From: Lachnospiraceae bacterium
GTDB lineage: Bacteria; Bacillota; Clostridia; Lachnospirales; Lachnospiraceae
DNA: 22,750 bases
Direction: 5' to 3'
NCBI GenBank assembly: GCA_900771955.1
Contig: CAAGPW010000102.1
Span: forward strand, 1 to 22,750
Shown here: positions 1 through 7,677 of the stretch, one piece after another
How the letters are laid out: every line of letters starts with the position of its first letter
Position numbering within the stretch: position 1 is the first letter of the stretch
The notes under the pieces: generated by a model
Databases searched by the model: none
Told to the model about the DNA's origin: nothing
Seen by the model: only the letters and a program-made list of their open reading frames with translations
Translations under genes and position numbers: made by a program

Positions 1-1776
1 GTCAAGGTTCAGCATAACCTCCTGATGTGAGCCTGCCGCCTGTCCCGGAAAGAATATCTCCTCATTCAGACTGCGGAGCATATCATTCAGATTGGTGATC
101 TCCATCTCCGCGCCGTGCTTTGAAAAGATCCAGCCCGGATAATATCCCGCATCCTGCGCAGTATAGCTGTAAATACGCTCAATCGCGTGAAGCACGGTTC
201 CGTCATCCGCGATCGGCTCTTTCGGGAATTCATCATAACTCCAGTTGTGGTCGAACAGCTTCTTCAGTGCCTTCGGTCTTGCCCAGAAAGCGGAGCCAAG
301 CGGGGCGATCGGTTCTTTGTTTTCCTTCAGGCTTACATGCAGACCCAGTTCGTCCGCCAGCTTTTTGGTGACTCCGAAATTCATTCCCCACTCCAGCCCC
401 AGCGTGATATAGTACGGTCCGTGATTTGGCGGGGGCGGCATCAGAATGCCGAGCCGCTCGTTTTCCTCAAAGGTCTGGATCACATTTTCCACAAATGCTT
501 TCGAGCGCAGAATATTTTCAAAGCAGTGATAGGAAAAACCTGCTCCGATCGAACCCGGTTTGAGCTGTCCGACTTTCTTATCGTGCGTATGGCAGATATA
601 ATCATAATCCATCAGATGATCTTTAAACTCCACAAGGAACGGTCCGACATCCCTGCCGCAGTTTTGCACGACACGCACCTCGAGTTTCCTGCACTCCAGT
701 GCCGCAAAACGCTGCTCAATGAGCGCTTTCATCTCCTCGTCACGCGTTGTGATATAGATGTCCGCCCACGCCGGCATGGACTGCGCGTAGAAAAAGCATT
801 CCTCGATCAGCTCCGGGAAATACATATGCATGATCAGTGCGACCTTCTTTTTCTTAGCCGCCTCCCCTGCAAAGCTGTGCGCATCGGACAAAACGAAATT
901 CGCCTGCATGTTCTTTTTGAGATCTGCCTGATTTTCCAGGCGCAGAATGTTATCCCAGAACAGGTTCATATCATAGTCCGTATGCTTCTCCAGATACTTA
1001 AGAAGTTCATACGCACTCTCACCGCAGGATTCATTCAGCACAACGCTGTACTCCTGCATGAAAGAACGACGCTTAAAGAATGGACAGCGTTTCTTCTCGA
1101 TCATCTGTTTTGCCACACTGATGATCGGCTGATATGTCAGTGCACGGTATTCTTCCGAATCCACATAGACATCCCACTTGTAGCCGTAATCCGCGAACCG
1201 CTTGGTGAAGCTTGCCTCATGTCTTCCAACCGAATCCTGATAACTCACGATCATCGGCATATTGTCCCAGTAATCCCTGAGTTCTCTCGATGTCAGAAGG
1301 CTCTGGCGGAATACCAGAAAATGTGTCTGGATGTGATCCGGGATATATCCGTACGGCACAGTACCAAACGGATCAAAATCCGTCTGATGGAATTTGGTCA
1401 CGCCCCAGAAGTCCACATCACGGTCTGCCATTGTATCAAACATTTCCTTCAGCGGATAAATCGGCCCCATGATCGTATAATTCATGAGCACCACCTCGGA
1501 ATAAGTCACAAGCTTATCCCATCCGATACTCTCCATTGCCTCTTTATACGCCCATACATCGAAGCCCCTGTTTTCACGCTCAAGGATCTTGTCTGTATAA
1601 AACAGGAGCTTATTTTTGCTCTCTTCCTGTAAAGTTCCGTTTACCACAATAAAAAGATCTTCTGCATTTTTTTCAAGATCTTTCAGCATATATAAAATGT
1701 AATCGTCTACGCGTCCGTCCCGGTCATAAATAAAATAAATGACCAGTCTTTTTGCATCCTGCCTGTCTAATCTCAT
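1..1776 (-). CDS. RgpF-family rhamnan synthesis protein, two-module, 3' end beyond the window
   Basis: The frame is open from an ATG at 1776 to the left edge (592 residues, no stop), so the C-terminus is missing. The start is preceded by a good AAGGAGT site and overlaps the upstream stop as ATGA, which implies translational coupling. Two parts typical of the rhamnan synthesis protein F family (PF05045) are visible. The first, about residues 40-210, has RENRGFD at 67-73, GPIYP at 104-108 and DFWG at 122-125. The second, about 310-560, starts with IMHMYFPEL and has NCGRDVGPF (372-380) and HTHDKK (396-401). In streptococci, RgpF takes part in building rhamnose-glucose polysaccharide. Here it would be a rhamnosyltransferase or chain-modifying enzyme at the inner membrane face. 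It follows the exporter and capping genes. Family assignment is firm; the exact linkage made is not known. Confidence 0.88.
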   Translation of the reverse strand, partial: MRLDRQDAKRLVIYFIYDRDGRVDDYILYMLKDLEKNAEDLFIVVNGTLQEESKNKLLFYTDKILERENRGFDVWAYKEAMESIGWDKLVTYSEVVLMNYTIMGPIYPLKEMFDTMADRDVDFWGVTKFHQTDFDPFGTVPYGYIPDHIQTHFLVFRQSLLTSRELRDYWDNMPMIVSYQDSVGRHEASFTKRFADYGYKWDVYVDSEEYRALTYQPIISVAKQMIEKKRCPFFKRRSFMQEYSVVLNESCGESAYELLKYLEKHTDYDMNLFWDNILRLENQADLKKNMQANFVLSDAHSFAGEAAKKKKVALIMHMYFPELIEECFFYAQSMPAWADIYITTRDEEMKALIEQRFAALECRKLEVRVVQNCGRDVGPFLVEFKDHLMDYDYICHTHDKKVGQLKPGSIGAGFSYHCFENILRSKAFVENVIQTFEENERLGILMPPPPNHGPYYITLGLEWGMNFGVTKKLADELGLHVSLKENKEPIAPLGSAFWARPKALKKLFDHNWSYDEFPKEPIADDGTVLHAIERIYSYTAQDAGYYPGWIFSKHGAEMEITNLNDMLRSLNEEIFFPGQAAGSHQEVMLNLD

Positions 1777-3248
1777 ATCTTACTCCTTATTTTGCGAAGT
1801 ACGCCGGTTATCTTCTGAAATGGCTTCATACAGCGATAGCTCCGGGAAGTCATCACACGGTTATAATCCGCTGCCAGTCTCTGATAATCTCCCTGCAGCG
1901 TCTGGAAATTGCTCTGCAGACTCTGATACTGTGCGTTCTGTTCCGCTTTCTGCCGTATCAGGTGGTCGTTTTGTGTCTGCAGCTCATCCGCACGGGCTTT
2001 TAACTGATGGATATCCGCATCCTGTCTGTTATTATTTTCCATGCATTTCATGAGTTCAACATGCCGGCGGTTTGCCTCTGCAATGTTATCTGCCGCAGCA
2101 ATCAGAGAAGCCTTATGTGGGAAAGAAACCGAAAGCTCCAGATGCAGCACGGATATTCCCTTCCAGTCCTGGGCAAAAATAATCTGCGGTCCGTCCACGG
2201 TAAAATAGATATTTTTTTCATCCAGCGAAAATCCATTGTGAAAATGCGATGCCCTTCCTGCACTCAGTCCGAAAGTGTCTGCCTCATACAGTGTAACTGC
2301 GCAGCACCGTTTAGCCGGATAAAATGCTAACATCGTAATGTCTTCCTCCATCGGAATGTCCACAACGATCCTTCCGTTCTGATCCGGCACTGTGTGTATC
2401 TCCGTATCGGTATTCCTTGCAGGGTCCGCATACATTTTAACGACACGCACCTGATGCTTTGCATCTTCGTCTTTTCCTTCTGCGATCATCCCCTGCGGGA
2501 AATACAGTTCTCCCTTCAGGTTTCCGTAGATTTTCCAGAGCGGAGTATTCCCTGCGGTCAGATAGGACTGGAAATGCTCCTCCATTTTTTCATATAACCT
2601 GCACTCATCCTGACGGATTCCGCAAAAACGGAATATGTTACATATCTGTTTTAATTTTTCATGGCGCTGTCCTGCCTCATAATAATGCAGCGCGCGGTAA
2701 ATGATGAAGTCCACCGGAATCGGAACCGCATAGCTCCATTCATAGTCGAGGATCTCCCATTTTCCGTTCCGCATGACCAGGTTCTGAAAGATCAGATCCA
2801 CATCACTTACCTTCATACACTTTTTGCCTGTAAAATCCGGCGTACTGCCAAACATTTCCACAAACACATCTGTCTTTATGAAATCTTCAGCGGCAGCCTC
2901 GCGCATAACGGAAAGGAATTTCCGGATGCAGTCTAAAAATGCATCATATTTTTCCTCCTCCAAAAGCGTATCCAGTTCCTGCTCCAAAGTGTGACCCTCA
3001 ATAAATTCAAAAGCAAGTGCATTCTGACCTTCCCGCTCACAATGATTGGCACTTAAAATGCTTCCCTCAAACTGTTTCGAAAGTGCCAGATAATTTTCAT
3101 ACATCGCCCCGATATGTGCAGCGCTCTCCGGTGTCAAGCCGGTTTTTCTCGCATAAAGTGTTCCATCTTCCCGTTTTACAATGTCCGTCCGGATCTTAAA
3201 GGCCGCACTGCGGTCATTGGAATATTTTGTATAAACGATCTTTTCCAT
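1773..3248 (-). CDS. Kinase-like protein with C-terminal coiled coil (WbdD kinase/ruler-like)
   Basis: This 491-residue protein starts one base after the methyltransferase stop, with GGAGGAGG upstream. Residues 1-250 look like a kinase of the aminoglycoside/choline-kinase type. K35 (YARK) could be the ATP lysine, FEFIEG (80-85) the hinge, D151 with N156 the catalytic loop, and D168 (LDYEW) the DFG-like metal ligand. The usual HRD histidine is absent. Residues about 255-385 look beta-rich. Residues 387-465 form a coiled coil with L416, L423, L430, Q437, L444, L451, L458 and V465 exactly seven apart. The protein ends in SRSYR followed by a basic tail (residues 468-491), a type of motif I recall after coiled coils in WbdD and other polysaccharide enzymes. 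The likely role is phosphorylation of the chain end and length control. It could instead be a pseudokinase scaffold. Kinase fold likely; substrate is inference. Confidence 0.7.
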   Translation of the reverse strand: MEKIVYTKYSNDRSAAFKIRTDIVKREDGTLYARKTGLTPESAAHIGAMYENYLALSKQFEGSILSANHCEREGQNALAFEFIEGHTLEQELDTLLEEEKYDAFLDCIRKFLSVMREAAAEDFIKTDVFVEMFGSTPDFTGKKCMKVSDVDLIFQNLVMRNGKWEILDYEWSYAVPIPVDFIIYRALHYYEAGQRHEKLKQICNIFRFCGIRQDECRLYEKMEEHFQSYLTAGNTPLWKIYGNLKGELYFPQGMIAEGKDEDAKHQVRVVKMYADPARNTDTEIHTVPDQNGRIVVDIPMEEDITMLAFYPAKRCCAVTLYEADTFGLSAGRASHFHNGFSLDEKNIYFTVDGPQIIFAQDWKGISVLHLELSVSFPHKASLIAAADNIAEANRRHVELMKCMENNNRQDADIHQLKARADELQTQNDHLIRQKAEQNAQYQSLQSNFQTLQGDYQRLAADYNRVMTSRSYRCMKPFQKITGVLRKIRSKI

Positions 3249-4169
3249 TTATGCCTCCTCCAGTATCAGAAGATAGGAGTTTGAATACAGATCAAACATA
3301 CCGTCTTTAATGATCGTATCAAATACCCTGCTCTCGTCAAAAAGTACCATGCGCTCGTTGTCAAAGTTCCGGAAATTATTGTTCAGTTCTCCCGGCTTCG
3401 GAAGATATTCATCGGAATAGATGGAAAGCGGCAGCTTATAGTCCGGATACGGATAATAGAACTCCGGCTCGGCGAATCCGCAGTCTGCTGCGATCTGTTT
3501 TAATTCCGGCTTGGAAAACGTCCGCACATTTTCCACACCGACATAGCCTTCAAGTCCCGAAAACCAGGCTGCTGTGTGATCTTCCTTACAGCCGGCCCAG
3601 TATTTCAGTCCATATTTGTTTTCTATTGCAATAATGATTTTTCCATTCGGCTTTAAATGTTTTTTTATGATAGTCAGGAAATTATGATATGGCTGCTCTC
3701 CTTCAATATAGTTCGCCGCATATTCAAAGACACCGATCAGCGTGATATAGTCATATTTCTCCTCCAGCTTCTGCTCTACTGTTTCAAAATTGCCAAGCTT
3801 GATCGTAATGTTATCGCAGTCCTTATTACGCCATGCATTGACCAGACTTCTGCTCTCTGACAGTTCGATGCAGTCTACCCGTTTTGCCTTTGCTGCCAGC
3901 GTCCCTGTGATCGCACCGCAGCCTGCACCTATCTCTAAAACTGTATCTTCCTTTGAGATCGGCAGCCATTCCACAATATTGCCGCGGATATCCGAAAGGT
4001 GGTAAAGAATCGGCCATGAATTTTTCTGCACGATTATCTCATTATATTTGTCTTTCGAATTATTTTTCACGATAGAAAGCAGTTCCGCCTCCGCTCCGTC
4101 CAGATACAGGTCTTCTCCCGGATAACAGGAATAATCCAGCGTGACCTGTCCAATTTTTTCTTCCATCAT
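3249..4169 (-). CDS. Class I SAM-dependent methyltransferase, probable polysaccharide-terminus methylase
   Basis: This 306-residue cytoplasmic protein has a SAM-binding Rossmann core. Motif I is VLEIGAGCG at 77-85, with acidic E102 on strand 2 and YDYITLIGVFEY at about 139-150. The 70 residues before the core and the 100 after it probably form the substrate pocket. Start is ATG 4169 (a second ATG follows directly) behind AAAGGA. The gene ends one base before the kinase-like gene and shares its operon. Placed between Wzt and a kinase/coiled-coil protein, it fits a sugar O-methyltransferase or a methyl-phosphate capping enzyme. Methylated terminal rhamnose is known from some Gram-positive polyrhamnose glycans exported by ABC transporters. 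The methyltransferase fold is clear; the sugar substrate is inferred from context only. Confidence 0.85.
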   Translation of the reverse strand: MMEEKIGQVTLDYSCYPGEDLYLDGAEAELLSIVKNNSKDKYNEIIVQKNSWPILYHLSDIRGNIVEWLPISKEDTVLEIGAGCGAITGTLAAKAKRVDCIELSESRSLVNAWRNKDCDNITIKLGNFETVEQKLEEKYDYITLIGVFEYAANYIEGEQPYHNFLTIIKKHLKPNGKIIIAIENKYGLKYWAGCKEDHTAAWFSGLEGYVGVENVRTFSKPELKQIAADCGFAEPEFYYPYPDYKLPLSIYSDEYLPKPGELNNNFRNFDNERMVLFDESRVFDTIIKDGMFDLYSNSYLLILEEA

Positions 4170-4206
4170 CTTATGATATCCTTTCTGTCCTGCTTTGAAA
4201 TATCAG

Positions 4207-4233
4207 AAAAAGGGCTTATCTGCATAAGCCCTT
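4207..4233 (-). terminator. Intrinsic-terminator-like hairpin after wzt
   Basis: A perfect 10-bp inverted repeat (AAGGGCTTAT / ATAAGCCCTT, 4210-4219 and 4224-4233) has a 4-base loop and is followed on the minus strand by five T's. It starts inside the wzt stop codon. Only about 37 bases separate it from the methyltransferase start, and I see no promoter there. It may therefore act as a partial terminator that lowers expression of the three downstream genes, or as an mRNA 3'-end stabiliser. Confidence 0.7.
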
Positions 4234-5503
4234 ACTCCACTGTAACCTGTGAATTCATATCGTAAAAACCTACTGTGTTCTTATCTGATATGACATTGAT
4301 ATTGCAGACGTCATATAATCTGTGATATACCGCAAATTCATTTTCCCTGAAACCGACACAGCCGAGTGACAGGAGATAATTCTTACCCTGAAGGTTCATA
4401 TCCTGAGTAAAAGAAACTGTTTTTTCTTCTCCCTGTTTCACGGTTCCGAAGTTGATCTTTTCATACATGGTGTTCGTTCCCGTGACATCTGTACCCTGAA
4501 GATCCTTGATCGTAAATGCAAAGATCGGTTCTTCTATGTCCTCATGGAACCGTACTTTCATGCGCACGGTAAAGGTTGTGCCCTTCTGTATATTGTTTGT
4601 GATCAGCCCACGATTGTCAACAATGGCATAATCAATTATCTCCGCGCGTTTCTCTCCGTAATCACTGACGTTCGGATTCTGCATGAGGTAATTCTTCCAT
4701 TCGCCTTCCTGCTTCGGACACTCCTTATGCAGTTCCTCCTCCGTATTTTTCTCATCTTTTCCATCAAAATGATTGACCAGTACCTTTTTATACAGATCGA
4801 TCATATCCTTCGGAGAACCTTCCGCCATCTTGTCGCCCTTGTTTAAAAGAACTACCCGGTCACAGTATTTTCCGATACTTCCGAGGTCATGGCTGACAAA
4901 AAGAATGGTCTTGCCCATTTCTTTGAATTCTTCAAATTTGTGATAGCATTTCGCCTGGAAAAAAACATCCCCGACAGAAAGTGCCTCATCGACGATCAGT
5001 ATCTCCGGATCGATATTGATCGCAACCGCAAACGCAAGGCGGACAAACATACCGCTTGAATATGTTTTTACCGGCTGGTTCACAAAGTCACCGATATCTG
5101 CAAAATCCAGAATATCCTGAAGCTTTGCATCAATCTCTTCCCTGGTGAATCCCATCATCGTACCGTTCAGGTAAACGTTCTGTATACCGGTATATTCCTG
5201 ATTAAAGCCCGCGCCAAGTTCAAGCAGCGCCGAAATTCTTCCGTTGATCTGGACATCACCCAGACTCGGATTCAAAACGCCGGTAATGATCTTTAAGATC
5301 GTGGATTTACCGGAACCGTTGGTTCCGATAATTCCAACTGTTTCCCCCCTATGTACATCGAAGGAAACATCTTTTAACGCATAGTGCTCTTTGTATTTTT
5401 TTTGTTTCGTAAAACCGAGGGATTCTTTGAGGCGGTCCATCGGTTTATCATAAAGTCTGTAAATCTTGCTTACATGATTTACTTTTATTGCAATATCGCT
5501 CAT
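4232..5503 (-). CDS. wzt: ABC transporter ATP-binding protein with C-terminal carbohydrate-binding domain (Wzt type)
   Basis: This 423-residue ATPase of the polysaccharide exporter pairs with the permease just upstream. Visible motifs are Walker A at 60-68 (GTNGSGKST), a YSSGM signature, Walker B (ILIVDEA) and the H-loop VSHD. Nucleotide-binding subunits of simple teichoic acid exporters are usually shorter. Here about 140 extra residues (282-423) form a beta-rich domain with the pattern of the Wzt C-terminal domain, including a KGTTFTVRMKV strand and a YLLSLGC strand. In E. coli O8/O9a this domain recognises the modified chain end and licenses export. Its presence predicts that this polymer carries a terminal cap, which matches the methyltransferase and kinase-like genes downstream. 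Start ATG 5503 has AGAAAGGG upstream. Confident for the ATPase and the extra domain. Confidence 0.92.
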   Translation of the reverse strand: MSDIAIKVNHVSKIYRLYDKPMDRLKESLGFTKQKKYKEHYALKDVSFDVHRGETVGIIGTNGSGKSTILKIITGVLNPSLGDVQINGRISALLELGAGFNQEYTGIQNVYLNGTMMGFTREEIDAKLQDILDFADIGDFVNQPVKTYSSGMFVRLAFAVAINIDPEILIVDEALSVGDVFFQAKCYHKFEEFKEMGKTILFVSHDLGSIGKYCDRVVLLNKGDKMAEGSPKDMIDLYKKVLVNHFDGKDEKNTEEELHKECPKQEGEWKNYLMQNPNVSDYGEKRAEIIDYAIVDNRGLITNNIQKGTTFTVRMKVRFHEDIEEPIFAFTIKDLQGTDVTGTNTMYEKINFGTVKQGEEKTVSFTQDMNLQGKNYLLSLGCVGFRENEFAVYHRLYDVCNINVISDKNTVGFYDMNSQVTVE

Positions 5504-5520
5504 AGTTTTCGTAGCCCTTT

Positions 5521-6936
5521 CTATAATACGTCCGCAAAATGTACGCGCAGCCGCTTGAAAATCGATGTTCCCAATGCAAGCAAAAGCAACGTCACTACCC
5601 AGAAATACAGCGTAAGTCCCGGATGTTCAAAAAACCATACTTTATTTATCAGCGCATCCCGATAGCCCGCGACGATATAGTATAACGGGTTGAGCTTGAA
5701 GATTGCAATCAGTATCGGAGACAGGTTCATCGTGTCAATGTTCCACATGATCGGTGTGATCCACACGCCAACCTGCAGGATGATATTGATGATCTGTGTC
5801 AGGTCCTTGAAAAAGATCACGATCGCACAGGTTCCATACACCAGTGCCAGCGTAAAGATCAGCAGGGCAAAGGAGTAGTATACGATCTGCAATGTATAAA
5901 GATCCGGATAATAGTGGTATGCCGCGTACAGTAAGATCGTAAATGCAATAAAGAAAAGATGTACGAACAGTGCCGATATCACTTTCACGATCGGAAGTAT
6001 ACTGATCTTGAATACTACCTTTTTTACCAGGTAGCTGTACTCCATCATGGCATTTGTACCGCTTCCCAGTGCATCGGAAAAGAAAAACCAGGGCACCATA
6101 CCCGCGATCAGCCACAGCACGAAAGGGACCTGGATGCCGGCTGCTGTCAGCTGGCCTCCTGCCTTTAAGCCTTTTTCAAATACGAACCAGTATACCAGCA
6201 CGGTGATGATCGGCTGTACGAACGCCCAGAATGTTCCGAAAAAGGAACCCGCAAACTTTGTCTTAAAGTCGTTCTTTGCCAGATTCAGGATCAGCTTGCG
6301 GTTCTGGATCAGTTCTTTCGGAAGACTGACCATCCGTTCAAAGTGTGTCATCACAAGCAGATACCCAAGATCGATCACCAAAAGCAGGATGATCTTAAAT
6401 CCAAAGAACTGGATATTGTCCGCTTTCGTGATATACGCCTCGATTCCGAGCCCGCGGATATCCCAGGCGACATACGGGTCTTTTTTGCCCGCTTCCACCA
6501 AAATTCCATTCTGTCCGGCTGCTTTAAGCTCTACGGAATGGTCATCTGCAGTAGCAAGCAGCTCCTGTCCGCTCATTTTGATCTTCTTAAGTCCATAGCG
6601 GAACACCACGCTCTCCACTTCCGTGTCTGCCGCAATATTTCCAAAATCCAACCGGAAATAAGCAATGTTTTTCGGTATCGTAAAAGTAAAGGTCTCTTTC
6701 TCCCCGTTCTTGTCATACCATACCTTCTGGCTCTGACGTTCGTTAAAATCTTTCGGCATTTTCTGATCCGGTGTCAGATAAAATACCTGAAATTCATTCT
6801 GTTCTTCTGATTTCAGCGTAATCTCTGCCGTAACCGTCTCGCCTTCTTTTTTGGACGGAACCACGATCACAATAAAGTTGACTGCGATGATAAATACAGC
6901 CAGCAGAAGCGCCAGAATTTTCTTTTTCTTAGACAT
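5521..6936 (-). CDS. wzm: Polysaccharide ABC transporter permease with an N-terminal extracytoplasmic domain (Wzm type)
   Basis: The C-terminal part of this 471-residue protein, about 205-471, is an ABC-2 permease. It has an amphipathic entry region (KNDFKTKFAGSFFGTFW), several membrane segments and PLYYIVAGYR near the end. Wzm/TagG permeases are normally about 260-270 residues. Here there is an additional membrane segment (7-27), a beta-rich domain of about 145 residues (30-175) predicted outside the membrane, and another membrane segment (177-197). The start at ATG 6936 has AGGAGT upstream and fits the lysine-rich N-terminus. The gene lies between rmlC and wzt with short gaps, in one transcript. 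It exports the lipid-linked rhamnan. The ectodomain's role is unknown; it may hand the polymer to wall-attachment enzymes. Confidence 0.9.
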   Translation of the reverse strand: MSKKKKILALLLAVFIIAVNFIVIVVPSKKEGETVTAEITLKSEEQNEFQVFYLTPDQKMPKDFNERQSQKVWYDKNGEKETFTFTIPKNIAYFRLDFGNIAADTEVESVVFRYGLKKIKMSGQELLATADDHSVELKAAGQNGILVEAGKKDPYVAWDIRGLGIEAYITKADNIQFFGFKIILLLVIDLGYLLVMTHFERMVSLPKELIQNRKLILNLAKNDFKTKFAGSFFGTFWAFVQPIITVLVYWFVFEKGLKAGGQLTAAGIQVPFVLWLIAGMVPWFFFSDALGSGTNAMMEYSYLVKKVVFKISILPIVKVISALFVHLFFIAFTILLYAAYHYYPDLYTLQIVYYSFALLIFTLALVYGTCAIVIFFKDLTQIINIILQVGVWITPIMWNIDTMNLSPILIAIFKLNPLYYIVAGYRDALINKVWFFEHPGLTLYFWVVTLLLLALGTSIFKRLRVHFADVL

Positions 6937-6960
6937 TGTATAACTCCTATCGGTTAAAAA

Positions 6961-7539
6961 CTATTTGTTCTGGCTCTTTACGTATTCACTGAATCCAGGA
7001 TGAACCTTATCTTTTTCAGAAAGGATCAGATCTTTTTCTGTCATTCCTTCCGGCATCGGCCATTCCACTCCGATCTCCGGATCGTTCCACATCAGTCCGC
7101 CCTCATCATTCGGATGATAGAAATCGGTTACTTTGTAGCAGAATTCTGCTTCATCGCTGAGTACCACAAATCCGTGTGCAAAATCCTTCGGAATGAAAAA
7201 CTGTTTTTTGTTCTCTGCCGAAAGCACTACACCAAACCATTTTCCAAATGTCTTAGAGCCTTTTCTCAAATCAACTGCCACATCAAATACTTCTCCGTTT
7301 ACCACGCGGACCAGCTTGTCCTGCGGGAAATTGATCTGGAAATGCAGACCGCGCAGCACACCCTTTTTGGAAGAAGACTGGTTGTCCTGTACGAATTCAC
7401 AGTCGATCCCTGCTTCTTTAAAGTCATTATAGTTATAGGTTTCCATGAAATAGCCGCGCTCATCACCGAAAACTGCCGGCTCAATAACCTTTAATCCTTC
7501 AATACCATTACAATCTGATGTTACTTTAATTTTTCCCAT
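6961..7539 (-). CDS. rfbC: dTDP-4-dehydrorhamnose 3,5-epimerase RmlC
   Basis: RmlC performs the third step of dTDP-L-rhamnose synthesis, epimerising C3 and C5 of dTDP-4-keto-6-deoxyglucose. The 192-residue protein has the cupin hallmarks of the family: LRGLHFQ with the catalytic histidine, LVRVVNGEVFDVAVDLR, and FAHGF. The open frame extends 27 codons further upstream, but ATG 7539 has GAGGA eight bases before it and family members begin near this point. The frame from 7620 has no such site. The 138-base gap to rmlA upstream is the longest in the window. I see only weak short hairpins there and no convincing promoter. It feeds the RmlD reaction encoded about 5 kb upstream. Confidence 0.95.
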   Translation of the reverse strand: MGKIKVTSDCNGIEGLKVIEPAVFGDERGYFMETYNYNDFKEAGIDCEFVQDNQSSSKKGVLRGLHFQINFPQDKLVRVVNGEVFDVAVDLRKGSKTFGKWFGVVLSAENKKQFFIPKDFAHGFVVLSDEAEFCYKVTDFYHPNDEGGLMWNDPEIGVEWPMPEGMTEKDLILSEKDKVHPGFSEYVKSQNK

Positions 7540-7677
7540 TTTGGTTTTCCTCACTTTCTTTTTTTCACCGGAAATAACTTCCGCAAAACAGCAAAAATAT
7601 TCTGTCCGCGTCAGACACACATATCACCGGTGTCCGGCACAGCAGAATAATATCATAGCCTTTTTTGCGGCAACGCC

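Noticed and set aside
187..1632. A 481-codon open frame on the plus strand
   Set aside because: It lies wholly antisense to the RgpF-type gene, whose frame shows clear family motifs and a good ribosome site. The plus-strand translation has no recognisable domain.
7540..7620. Upstream extension of rmlC to 7620
   Set aside because: The extra 27 codons lack family residues and a ribosome site, while GAGGA serves ATG 7539.
7540..7677. Possible terminator or promoter in the rmlA-rmlC gap
   Set aside because: Only short hairpins such as CGGAA/TTCCG and poorly matching -35/-10 pairs are present.
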